This document shows positions 44,256-55,081 of a stretch of DNA of 64,000 nt, piece after piece (position 1 is the stretch's first letter; every line of letters starts with the position of its first letter). Below the pieces are notes generated by a model. The model made no database searches, was not told the origin of the DNA, and saw nothing but the letters and a program-made list of their open reading frames with translations. Source of the stretch: Paroedura picta (Eukaryota > Chordata > Lepidosauria > Squamata > Gekkonidae); contig NC_135382.1 in assembly GCF_049243985.1 (NCBI RefSeq), positions 22,052,990 through 22,116,989 of the forward strand. The letters are read 5' to 3'. Made by a program: the position numbers and the translations under genes.

Positions 44256-45895
44256 ATAAAGACTAAAAAAAACATGTGGCAGGGTATGAGCTTTTGTGAG
44301 TCACAGCTCACTTCTTCAAATAATTACACAGCCCACTGTGAGTCTCATGTTATGAAGTCCATGGGGTAGGTACTTTCCCCTGTCCAAGGACTTTGGATGG
44401 GACATGTGCCAGGAGTTCCATGCTGGGAATTCAATTATCAGGTGCATGGAGGCCATGGATTGATGCCATGACATCAGCCCCCCCCATTGTTTTCTTGACA
44501 TCATATCTAGCCATCAGTGCATGTAAATTTCCCCAGTGCACAAGCAGTTGCTCCTGGGAGCCATTTCAAGTGGAGAAAATGGTGCGGGGAGGAAGACTTA
44601 AATCCCTTTCTCCTTGCACCATGTTGCCAATTCTTCAGCCCAGCTGAGAATCAAGTTTCTAATGGGGAACTCCTAGACCATGTCTCCTGAATATGCACAT
44701 GGCGGGCACATGGACTTCATAGTGTGCAAAGTGGCCCTTGAGTAGCAACCGAATGTTTCTCATCTCCAGCACATGCCCACAGAAATGGTTGAGGATGAAC
44801 ACCAAGGTTCCATGCTGCATCCAGCCTGCTATTTCACACTCTGCAACTGCTGAGATATTTTTGAACAGTTATATTCCAGAGCAAGTATGTTTTTTTCTGG
44901 TATATTTTATTTATCTGTTTATTCCAAAGCAACACTCATGATAGGCAGGTCTCTGGAGAGCCGGCATACGAATTTTCTAAAGAAATGAAGAAAATAGGGA
45001 GAAATCATAAGATATCCAGTACGACAACAGCAAGTACAGTAAAACCAGAAACAGGCCAAGTGTCACGTTAAGCAATCTGGGACCTTCCGAGGGCTTCAGA
45101 TTTCAACAGCAGGCCTGGAAAAGCAGGGACCTACCAGTTTAGTTTGCTGACTAAGAATCTGAGGTCATGGTTGTTTGCCCTGTCGGAATATGCAAAATCA
45201 GCATTGTGCCTGTAGTTCTGCTGAGGACCAAGCTGAGACAGGATCCTAAACCTGTACTGTAATTGACCACTGTGAGTGTGAAGCTAGGTTCCCTGAGCTG
45301 GATCCAGTCAGTTTAAAGTGAAACTGACCAATAGCACACACTGGCAGGAAGATCTATTGTGGGGCTTTTGTATGTAAGTTGGGGTTGGTTGTGGGGTTTC
45401 CTGGTTCACTTTTGGTTCCTGTACTTTCATGAAATGAAATTCTATGGGCTCTCGCGGAACCCATGGATCTAACAAGGATAGTGCATGATTGAACAGCATA
45501 TGAAGAATATCCTATGGACATTGGAGGAGATGTGTAGGTAGCATATTTAGAGCAGGAACTTCCAGATATTTTTTTTCAAATTATCTCCTCTTATGTCCTG
45601 ACTGGCTCAATTGGAGACTTACTGCTCCTTTGAGCACATTTTCTCCCTGCTTGTCTCCAGACAACGCTGTCCAAGATTACAGGACAGACAAGCAGAGAAA
45701 CAGAACTGCAGAGCAACAGAACGGTCAAAGAGAAAAAATTCCAGCAGTTAGAGGCAGTGGCTGGAAATGCTCTCTTGCAGGTTGTCAGTAAATGACCTCT
45801 GACAGTGATGGTTTTGCACAATAAGATCCTGCTAGCAGATCTGAAAATCTGAGCAGGTTCCAAATGTGGTTTTATTATGTATATTTAAATTTTTC

Positions 45896-46180
45896 CAAGA
45901 GAGCCATCTTGGTGTCGTGGTTAGGAGTGTGGACTTCTAATCTGGCGAGCCGGGTTTGATTCTGCGTTCCCCCCACATGCAGCCAGCTGAGTGACTTTGG
46001 GTTCGCCACAGCACTGATAAAGCTGTTCTGACCGAGCAGTGATATCAGGGCTCTCTCAGCCTCACCTACCTCATAGGGTATGTTGTGGGGAGAGGAAAGG
46101 GAAGGAGATTGTAAGCTGCTTTGAGACTCCTGGTAGAGAAAAGCGGCATATAAGAACCAATTCTTATTCTTATTCTACTT
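45896..46180 (+). mobile_element. Sauria-type tRNA SINE, full length
   Basis: GCCATCTTGGTGTCGTGGTT head with A and B boxes, AAAGCTGTTCTGACCGAGCA, AGCTGCTTTGAGACTCCTGG and a TATAAGAACCAATTCTTATTC tail. Confidence 0.85.
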
Positions 46181-46899
46181 TGGAAGCAAGCTGTTTACAG
46201 CTTTGAATGCCAAAAACAATGCCTTGGTTTAGGGCCCCCCAAAGAAATTGGGAGCTTGTGGTATTGATAAACTTCCAGTTTTATGTGTACATTGTGATGA
46301 ATCTCAGTTAAGTATCTAGCTGCAGGTGACAAAGATCAGTTCCCCTGGAGAAAATGACTGCTGGGGGGGGGGGGGTAGCTCAACATTACTTCACACGTGC
46401 CTTGTTTGAGCTGAAGAAGAAACCCAACAGTCTCTACCTAGCTTGCATCTCTCTGCAAGAGCTAGACAAAGAAAGGCACCCAACCTGAATAACCACACTG
46501 TTGCTTGCTCGAAAGAAAGAATTTGTGGGATTACTTATGCTACATCCCCGGAGGTGCTTTCTGAATTAGCCACATGTCACAGCTTTGGTATGTTGGTAAC
46601 CTACATACTGCTGCTTCTTGTTTGTGTATAAATTGGCCATGCACACTTTGTTTTCTTGCAGATTTTCCCGAAGGCTCTGTAGTAGTAGTAGAGGAGGCTT
46701 TGTGAACTTTATTTTTGTATGTGGGATTTCTTTCTTTTGTCAAAAGGCAGATATCATTTAATGTCACGACTCATTTACCAATGTAAAAATATGTCCTGTA
46801 ATCTTGGACAGCGTTGGTCCTGAGATAGCTCTTGACATTTTCTCAAGTCGAGATCAGCTGCATCCAAAATGGAAATGTCATGTGTTACTCTGCAGCTAC

Positions 46900-47108
46900 A
46901 CATGTCATGGCTCAGAGGCACAACGTTTGCTTTGCACACAGAAGGTCCTCAGTTCAATCCCCAGCTTCTCCACTTTAAAAGATCTTGTAGTGCAGGGGTT
47001 CATGGGAATTGTAGTCCATAGACATCTGGAGAGCCACAGACCATCCCTGATGTAGCAGGTGATGTGAAAGACCTCCACCTAAGACCCTGGAGAACCACTG
47101 CTAGTCAG
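46900..47108 (+). mobile_element. tRNA-derived SINE with an internal MITE remnant
   Basis: ATGGCTCAGAGGCACAACGT, AGTTCAATCCCCAGCTTCTC (tRNA-like B box), then a deleted palindromic MITE (about 46992-47050), then GGTGATGTGAAAGACCTCCA. A related reverse copy lies at 57985-58265. Confidence 0.55.
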
Positions 47109-47112
47109 AGTA

Positions 47113-47415
47113 GGCAGGGTGCCCAAGCTCCAGGTGTGGCCTGGAGATCTCCCAGAATTATGACTGATTTCCAGGCTACAGAGATCAGTTCTCCTTCTGA
47201 AAATCGCTACATTGGAAGGTGGAATATATGGCCTTATACCCCACTGAGCTCCCTCTTCTCTCCAAACCCTGCCCCCCCCCCCAACTCCACACCCAAATAT
47301 TCAAGAATTTCTCACATGTTGTCTGTTATGGGGAGAGGAAAGGGAAGGTGATTGTAAGCTTCTTTAAGACTCCTTCTGGTAGAGAAAAGCGACATATAAG
47401 AACCAACTCTTCTAA
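47113..47415 (+). repeat. GGTTGCCAACYTCCAGG-family repeat followed by a Sauria SINE 3' fragment
   Basis: First part (47113-47315): AAGCTCCAGGTGTGGCCTGG, AGAGATCAGTTCTCCTTCTG. Second part (47320-47415): GTCTGTTATGGGGAGAGGAA, ACATATAAGAACCAACTCTTC. Confidence 0.6.
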
Positions 47416-48062
47416 TGTCTGATAGGGTCACACAATAACATTCTTACTGTTGAACTCCATGACACCCTGCAGGGCAGCATTGCAAGTTTGTTCTCGTACA
47501 CCTCCTTGCACATAGACAATTAGCAGCAAAGGCAGACTACCTTTTATGTTGTCTTTCTCTTTGAAGGGAGTATATCCCCTACCCCCTAAAGAGCATTCAA
47601 GCCTGGATTTCTCCTATCTGCGGTGTGGAGCAGCTGACCATAACTGCTGAGCATATAAAGTAAGCCTCATCCTTCATGGGAACAAAATCTGGGTGCATTT
47701 TGTTTACGACTGTCTGTCAAAGCGAACAAAGCCTCATTAACTCCAAGGAGAACATGGGACGTGGCAGATCATTTGATGCTGAACCTTTTCTAGGAACTCT
47801 GATTACTCAAATGCACCTTGGCAATGAAGTGTCTATTTCCCCCACTTTGTGTCCCTGTAGCCTGACATGGCAACGAGGTTATGTCTCTATCACAAAGCTT
47901 TTATTTATTGATTTGCTTGTTTATTTAGATTTTTATACCGACCTTCCCTATGGCTCTGGGACCCAAATACAACCCAAGTTAACATTAACCCCCCCCCCAA
48001 AAAAAACTAGGGAGCTTTGAGTATTGAAAATGTGTTGTAGGACAGTGGACTTCAGCTCATGT

Positions 48063-48610
48063 TTAGGGGTGCCAACTCTGAGTTGGGAAATGTCTGGAGA
48101 TTTGGTTGTGGAACAGGGGTGGGGGTTTAGGGAGGAGAGAGGCCTCAGTGAGGTATAATGCCATAGCATCTATCAGGAGCTAGATCTTTGTTATCTGGAG
48201 ATTACCTGTAATTCCAGGAGATATCCAGGCCTCACCTGGAAGATGGCAGCCTCATTCAGGACTCTTGGTGGGTCAGAGGGCACCTTCTGCTTGGTCATGA
48301 TCCCTGCACAACAACCAACTTTGCCTGAAGAGAAAAGATACAATTCCTCCTGCCTTTCTTTGAATGCATGCTAAGAAGAGCTGCAGGTTATCAAGGAGAG
48401 GACATTCACTGATGGTAAAGTTACCAACCTCCAGGTGGGGCCTAGAGACCAACCAGAATCACAGACTACAGGGCTCAGTTTCCCTGGAGAGAATGGCTGC
48501 TTTGGAGGATGGCTTCAATAGCATGACACCCAGCTGAGTTCCCTCCTCTATCCAAGTTCTACCCTCCCCAGGTCCCATCTTCATTTTCCCAGGAACTTCC
48601 TAGCCCTGAA
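48063..48610. repeat. inverted pair of GGTTGCCAACYTCCAGG-family repeats
   Basis: Minus copy 48063-48250 (ends CCTCACCTGGAAGATGGCAG) and plus copy 48418-48610 (begins AGTTACCAACCTCCAGGTGG), separated by about 165 bases. Confidence 0.6.
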
Positions 48611-49140
48611 TGGTGGAGTGGATTCACCCATGGATGTGTCTTTCCATTCCTTGCTACGGCAACAAGCTTGTGTGTCCTTTTAGGTTGGCTGGCCATGCTC
48701 CAAGTATCGAAATGGGTAAGGTCATAACTCTGACTCCTTCTCTTCACCAGGAGCTAGCACTATTTATCGCTCTAACCGGCCAGGTTGGTTTTAAAATAGC
48801 TTGCACCAATTTGTTCCAGGTTCATCCCACACATGTCCTATTTGTCTACTTGGATACCCTGGTTCCCTTTTTCGATGTACTGCAGATCAACAGGGGGAAA
48901 AAATTTACCTCTTGCAAACAGGATGACATGGAACGCTTCTCACACCCTTGATAAGCCTTTGAGCTGTGAGAGACAGGCAAGCTCCTCCAAGCTTGTGTGC
49001 TACTGAGGGTACTGGACACACACACACAAAATAATGCACTCTCAAAACACTTTCAATGTACTTTGCAGCTGGATTTTGCCGTGTGAAAATGCAAAACCAA
49101 CGGTCACTGTAGTGGATTGAAACTGTGTTATTTACCACGT

Positions 49141-49277
49141 TGGGGAAGGCACTGGCAAATGGGGAAGGCACTGGCAAACCACCCCGTACTGAGTCTGCCA
49201 TGAAAACGCTAGAGGGCGTCACCCCAAGGGTCAGACATGACTCGGTGCTTGCACAGGGGATACCTTTACTTTCACCT
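49141..49277 (+). mobile_element. 5'-truncated tRNA/L2-tail SINE with 13-bp duplication
   Basis: TTATTTACCACGT occurs at 49128-49140 and 49278-49290. Between them are a doubled GGGGAAGGCACTGGCAAA and the tail through TGCTTGCACAGGGGATACC. It is a textbook LINE-mediated retroposition product. Confidence 0.85.
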
Positions 49278-49289
49278 TTATTTACCACG

Positions 49290-49880
49290 TGTGGAAGCGC
49301 CTTCAGCCACGGATGATGGAGGACCCCCCGGAAGGCAGGCAGGGCGAATCGCTTTTGCCCATGCCGGACCTGGGGCTCTCCTGTCCGTCAGTCGGCTGCA
49401 ACCTGCGGGCGCCCAACCCACAAGCCGTTGCTAAGCATGCAGCAAACACACACCTTGGCCGGCCGCGGCCGACTGCGAGGCCCGGGTCAGCAGCCAATAA
49501 GCGGAGGCGCTTGGCCGAGGGGCTGGCTCATCCGCAGCAGCGCCCGGGTAGGTGGGGCGCCGGGAGAGCGCCTCGCCAGTCGTCCGCGAGTAAGCGGCCC
49601 TGCGGAGTCTGCTCGCGGCCGGAGAGGGGTGAGTAGCGCCGAGGCTTGTTTCTTTGCAAGGCTCCCCTCCCTGCCCATGCTCTTCGCTTCGACTAGAAGG
49701 CGGCCACGGTAGCTGGAGGCCGTCCCGGCCAAACGGCTCGGTGTGAGCAGAAGACAAAACTTTCCGTGGAGGAGCGGCTCTAAGACCGGCGAAGTTCAAT
49801 TCTGGGTAGGAGCTTTACGCGGCGGTCGTTAGCAGGTGAGGCCGCCGCACGCAGCGGAGCCCTTCAAAACGGAGCCGGCG
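49290..49880 (+). promoter_or_regulatory. CpG island, possible promoter of the RIPK-like gene
   Basis: CpG-dense DNA that starts immediately after a SINE target-site duplication and fades by about 49900. Two good plus-strand donor-like sites lie in it (CCCGG|GTAGGT near 49549 and GAGGG|GTGAGT at 49628/49629), so it could hold the non-coding first exon of the plus-strand RIPK-like gene, whose first coding exon begins with an acceptor at 55060. The link is inferred from position and strand only. Confidence 0.4.
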
Positions 49881-50644
49881 CTTTCAGGCAGCGGGTAGTA
49901 AAGCTTGTTGAGAGCTATACATGCGTCCCCTGCTGCGTCAAAAAGCAAGGGCCTTTTACTCTTGTGCTTGAACCCTTTCTAGGCGTCAGTGAAGTAGTTA
50001 CGTCGTTTGCATTCTGCAGAAGAGAAGCTACCGAAACGTGTCATCTTGAATTTTGCGTAGAGGCAGCGATTAACTATTGTTGTTGTTATGAAATCCCGTC
50101 GTTAGCCCGCTTTGGAACGATGGAATGATCTGCGCCTATGCAAGTGGCGCGATGGGATCAGCTCCTTTAGAAAGAGAAAGAGACCCCCTCCTAGCGTGGC
50201 AGCATCGAGGCTTGGGCAATACAGAAATGATCTTGGGAAAGTGACTCTCCATTTTAGAGGGACAGCTGATTCGCAGAGAAGGCGCCAGCTTGAGGGAGAG
50301 AGAGGACCTCGACACGGATGCCTTTTGTCGTTTTTAAATAATTTTTTTACTGGAAGGAGAAGTTTGAGGTTCGGGGGCTAGGCAGTTCTTCTTTCGGCCA
50401 CATCGCCGGCTTCTGCGGTTTCACTTTCTCCAGCTGTTTTGAAAGCGGGGGCGGGGACGGGAATTATCTTCCATTTTGAAATGATGCTACCAGGCTTGCC
50501 CTAAAACATATATGTGTGTGGTTATTCTTTGCCCTGACAAATAGATTAGATGCAGTAACTGGTTAGGCTGCCCTGTAGGAGTCTGGTGCTTCCAGCCTAG
50601 AGAGGGAGACTGGACCTTATGAGTGGCTTTAAGTGCAAGAGAAA

Positions 50645-50732
50645 CAGGGGTAGTCAACCTGTGGTTCTCCAGATGTCCATGGACTACAATACCCATGAGC
50701 CCCTGCCAGCAACCGCAGGTTGACTACCCCTG
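50645..50732. mobile_element. palindromic hAT-type MITE, internally deleted
   Basis: CAGGGGTAGTCAACCTGTGG at the left and GCAGGTTGACTACCCCTG at the right; most of the second arm is missing. Confidence 0.8.
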
Positions 50733-51067
50733 ACTGAATGTGTTTTCTCTTGTCCACTCTACAACATTATTTGTGGGCAGCTCATCATCCCAATCCTTTA
50801 TACAGGATTTGGTAGTGAGGCCAAGATCTCTAGTAAAAAAAGAAACTAAGATAATTAGGAAACAAAAACTCTAGTAATTGAATCAGTTGTCAGTAAAGGT
50901 CTTTTCCAGTGGATGATTCTGATTTTGTGTCCATTTTTAAAAAACATTTCAATGCCAGCTCTTACCAGCTGCTGTGAAATTTGGCCAGTGTCCTCTTCTG
51001 CTTGTATTGCTTGGGATGTATGTATTTATAAATGCAGTTGTAGCAGCTATTTGTAACTTAGGTACCT

Positions 51068-51330
51068 AGGGTTGCCACTTGGACTGGAGAAATAAATGCC
51101 CTGCCCCTTTAAAAAAGCCTCAGTTAAATTGAGAGGGTGTATTTTTTCCCTTGGGAAATTCCTTAAGATTTGGGGGGTGGAGCCTGGGAAGGGGAGGGAC
51201 CTCAAGCAGGGTCTGATGCCATGCAGTGCAGTCTTCAGAGCAGCCCTTTTCTTCAGAACAGATCTCTGTTGTTCGGAGATTACTTGGGAGTTCTCTGGGC
51301 CCTATCTGGAGGCTGGTAACACTAGGATAT
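51068..51330 (-). repeat. GGTTGCCAACYTCCAGG-family repeat
   Basis: GGTGGAGCCTGGGAAGGGGA, then GTCTGATGCCATGCAGTGCA and CTATCTGGAGGCTGGTAACA at the right end, in reverse orientation. Confidence 0.55.
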
Positions 51331-51784
51331 GTTTAAAGTTTTGGAACTGAACATGTCTGGAGAAGTGAAATCTCTTTAATACCTGCACATAATATAAGTG
51401 CATGCCATCATTCATTCCGCGGAAGACAGTTCAGAGGCAAATTACAGAGAAAAATAAAGGCTTGTTTTGTTGTGCCACTGGGATCCAGAGCCAATTCTTG
51501 ACTTGCATGCCTGTTTTCCAAGTGGGAAAGATATACACGAAAGAACACACAGACTTCTTGAAACAGCTTTGTAGGAAACTTGGTTTTGTTTATGGATGAA
51601 AAGTAGCCTTTTCTAATTTGATAACTGAAGCTACAGCCAATCTCTGTTACTGTATTTTTATCTCTTTAAGAAACTTAAAGTGTTTACACAGTTTTGTTTC
51701 CATTCTGTTTCACAGCTCCTCTGAAAAGCTAAGCTGGACTGGATATGTTCTAAAGCTTTATGGCAGAGTAATGGTTTGAACTCA

Positions 51785-52080
51785 AGGCTGATGGCCTATC
51801 CCAGCCTTTCTCAACTCTTTTGCCATGGAGAAACCCCTGAAACACAATCGTGCAGAATGTGGTTGGGAACCATAGCTGTGTAAATGCCCACCTGGGGCCC
51901 CTTGCATTCACACTCCCTCCAGGTTCATCATTGGCCATTCTAGGAGGGGGGGCAGGGTGACATGACCATAAGTGGTCATATCACCCAATAAATTTATATA
52001 TACCTAAAATTAACTCCCACCCATTCAAGAAACCCTTCCAGGGCCATTAAGAAACCCCAGGGTTGAGAAAGACTGGCTTG
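51785..52080. mobile_element. hAT-like non-autonomous element (GTTGAGAAA termini)
   Basis: CCCAGCCTTTCTCAACTCTT and GAGAAACCCCTGAAACAC at the left; AAGAAACCCCAGGGTTGAGA and AAGACTGGCTTG at the right. Same family as 15675-15947. Confidence 0.5.
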
Positions 52081-52861
52081 ACCACTGAACCACACTGGCT
52101 CTACATTGTGTCAGAATGGCTGAGTAGAACTTCTGTGTTGTGATGAAGTAACTATGAATACCAGTGCTAGTGGCAAATCCAAGGGAGGCTTTGGGCCCTG
52201 TGCCTGGCCTGTAGGCCTTCTGGTGGACCAATGCTGGACCAGATGTGCTTTCAGTCTGATCCAGTGGGACTGCTCTCATATTCTAAAAGTCAGCTGAGGA
52301 TATCTGGGGCTGAGTGGAGATCTGAACCTGGAATCCCTTGTTTAAGCCCTACAATCAAACTACACTGGCTCTCAGTAACTTCCTTGATTCTTCCAGCAAT
52401 TGGTGTAGGAACATTTAGTGTCTGATGTCTTTGACCTTTTTGCAGAGAAACACACAGCAGGAATTTCCACTACTCAGGGGTCCACTGGGAGGATAATATA
52501 GAAATTAAATAAGAATAGAAATATTTGCTGACTGAGAATTCTGCTGATATATGACAATCAATACAAATATACTGCAGGACCAGAACCAGTGATAAGAGAT
52601 TATAGAAGTATTTACCCCCTGTTGAAAATTGTAAAAGAATTTTCTGTACAACTGTGTACCTATATATCGACCTTTGAAGAAGATTTGTATGATCAAAGCG
52701 CATTAGATCTGAACTTGTTGGCTTTAGTATAGTACACGCTGAGATGCTTTACATGTGCCCAACAGATAAGATTCTTTTTTAAAAACTTGGATCTCTGATA
52801 ATAAATTATTTATATTTTTCTATGTACTGTTTTATCCCTAACCTCTGTGATCCCTCCAAAG

Positions 52862-52963
52862 CAGGGGTAGTCAAACTGCGGCCCTCCAGATATCCACGGA
52901 CTACAATTCCCATGAAAATTGTAGTCCATGGACATCTGGAGGGCCGCAGTTTGACTACCCCTG
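52862..52963. mobile_element. 102-bp palindromic hAT-type MITE with 8-bp duplication CTCCAAAG
   Basis: CAGGGGTAGTCAAACTGCGG with its complement at the right; CTCCAAAG lies at 52854-52861 and 52964-52971. Shorter than the 136-bp form, lacking the GAGCCCCTGCCAGC centre. Confidence 0.9.
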
Positions 52964-54149
52964 CTCCAAAGCACCCATTTTCTTAATGGGAAGGGATCTT
53001 TGTAGTGTGGAAATCTGCTGTAATTGTGGGAGGACTCCAAGCCTCACTGGAATGTTGGCAACCCACATATGAGCTCATGCCCCCCCCCAATAAATGCCTT
53101 GTTCTTCTTTTCCTTTCCATGCACCAGCTGCACCCATTCTTGTGTTGCTCCCTCAGTGGCGAGCATCACGCAGCAATCCTGTGGCAAGCATCATGGAGCT
53201 TACATTACTCTCTATTTTTAGAACTCTTGCATTCGTTGATGCTGTCTGAGTCATCTCTGCTACTGCTGTGAGGATGTTTTGGCATTACATGCAGCACATG
53301 AGGCCAGTGACATCATTGAGTCACACAGCTGTCTCTGCTCACAGTGACTGACTAACCTTTCAGTGAAATCTGGATTTTCTGTAAAAAAAGATACATTCCT
53401 GACACACCCTTTGCTCAGCTTATGTGGAATATTTTGCAAGAGGATATCGGATGAGCTAAGTTACTGTTACCTAGGGTTGCCAGACAGTAGTTGGCAACTA
53501 GCAGGGGGCAGGGGCACCATCAATGCAACAGTGTTTTTTCACTTCCAGGGGGAACCCGGAAGTTGCACCCCGCTGCTCTAGGAATCACCAATACTCTTAT
53601 GTAAAACCATTCCTAGATTACTATGATATCATTTCTGGATTTCCCCTGGAAGTCATGTAACACTTTTGCACTGAAGAGAAGTTAGTTTTTCCCTCCCACC
53701 TGCTTTTGAAACAGCAGTGGATGCTTGGAGCTGAAGGCGGGAGATTTCTTGTCCACAGTAAGTAAATGGTATTTCTCATTGCAGACTAGGAAAACCTCCA
53801 AGCAGAAACTGGTATTCCTGTCATTTCTGTTAATGCTCAAACCTGCATGAATCCCTCAGTCATATTTAACTTTGCCCAAATATTGATTTTTAGTAGTTTG
53901 CATGGGGCTGAAAAAAGCGTGGGATTTGTAATAACTGGAACAATAGAAACAGGATTGCAGTAGCTTGCTCATTCCATGGTGTTTCAGGGGAAACTTCCAT
54001 ATAAAATGAGCAATGGGCATGTCACAAGCACATTGTTTTCTTCAGGAAAACCAGGCTCGAAATATTACTGCAACTGTGAGTCATTGCCTAATCAGCCTGC
54101 AAGTTCAGAGGCACAGGTATGATTCAGGAATACATCCAGTTTGTGCACA

Positions 54150-54378
54150 GCTCGGTGTAGTGGCCTCTAATCTGGTGAGCCATGTCCGCTAATCCTATTC
54201 CCCACTCCTCCTCACACAGCCAGATGGGTGATATTGGGCCAGTCACCGTTCTCTCAGAGCTCTCTCAGCCTCACCTACCTCATGGGATGTATGTTATGGG
54301 GAGAGGAAGGGAAGGAGAGTGTAAACCATGTTGAGATTCCTTTGGGTAGTGAAAAGCAGAGTATAAAACTGACTCTTA
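54150..54378 (+). mobile_element. Sauria-type SINE
   Basis: CTCGGTGTAGTGGCCTCTAA head, GGGCCAGTCACCGTTCTCTC, CATGTTGAGATTCCTTTGGG and a TATAAAACTGACTCTTATT tail. Confidence 0.75.
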
Positions 54379-55081
54379 TTCAGTTTAACATAGAGAAGGT
54401 CCCCAGTAACTTTCCAAAAAAGGGAGAATTCGTGAGCATCCCATCTTGGTGGTGGTTTCAGGGTCATTTTCCTGCCTGCCTTTACTGAGAAAACATCTGG
54501 ACCCTTTTGGAGTTTGTGAGGTGGGTCCAGAGACTAAGGAGACTTTATCGTCCACATAATACAGCTTTCTGCTGAATACTCTACTTTTGTCCTGCAATTT
54601 TTATTGAGTTTTTTGCCGCATTATATGGTTGCATTCTTTTGTAATCTGTCTTGTCTTGATGAAAAAGACGTACGAGAAATGCAGATAATTTTTTAAAAAG
54701 TTTTGCAGTGTAATGTAGCAATCAGCTAGAGGTGGCAGGGATGAATGATGATGTGCCAATTGCATGACATCACTCATCACTTCTGGTGAATATTCAGAAG
54801 TGATGTCACATCACTGTGGCATGATGCTCTAGGATTTGGGGGAAAAAATCTCTGGTTTTACCATAGAGTTTTGGGTAAATCCAAGAGTGTCACATTGACA
54901 AAGTGATATCCAGAAATGATGCTGTACCATAGCCATGCCTACAATGCCATTTTTTTTTGCAATTTTCACCCCTACTGAGGGGAGGTGTGTAATGAAGAGA
55001 CATACTGGGAGGTCTTCCTAGGCTGCTGTGATAATTTTATTGAACTTCTTTTTTTTTTAGTTCTCATTAAACGTTGCAAAA

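Larger units (their letters stand above)
42125..49288. other. intergenic region between TMEM30B promoter and next CpG island
   Basis: No exon was recognised in about 7 kb. It is built largely of interspersed repeats: Sauria-type SINEs (43373-43510 minus, 43988-44255 plus, 45896-46180 plus), a tRNA SINE with a MITE remnant (46900-47108), GGTTGCCAACC-family repeats (47113-47325, 48063-48250, 48418-48610), a LINE-like segment at 43135-43330 and a 5'-truncated SINE (49141-49277). The stretches 42130-42950 and 44300-45890 show nothing I can identify. Confidence 0.45.
49900..55060. other. probable first intron of the RIPK-like gene
   Basis: No coding exon was recognised. It holds a shortened palindromic MITE (50645-50732), a GGTTGCCAACC-family repeat (about 51068-51330), a 300-base hAT-like element (51785-52080), a full palindromic MITE with target-site duplication (52862-52963) and a Sauria-type SINE (54150-54378). 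If the CpG island is not this gene's promoter, this is intergenic DNA. Confidence 0.4.
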
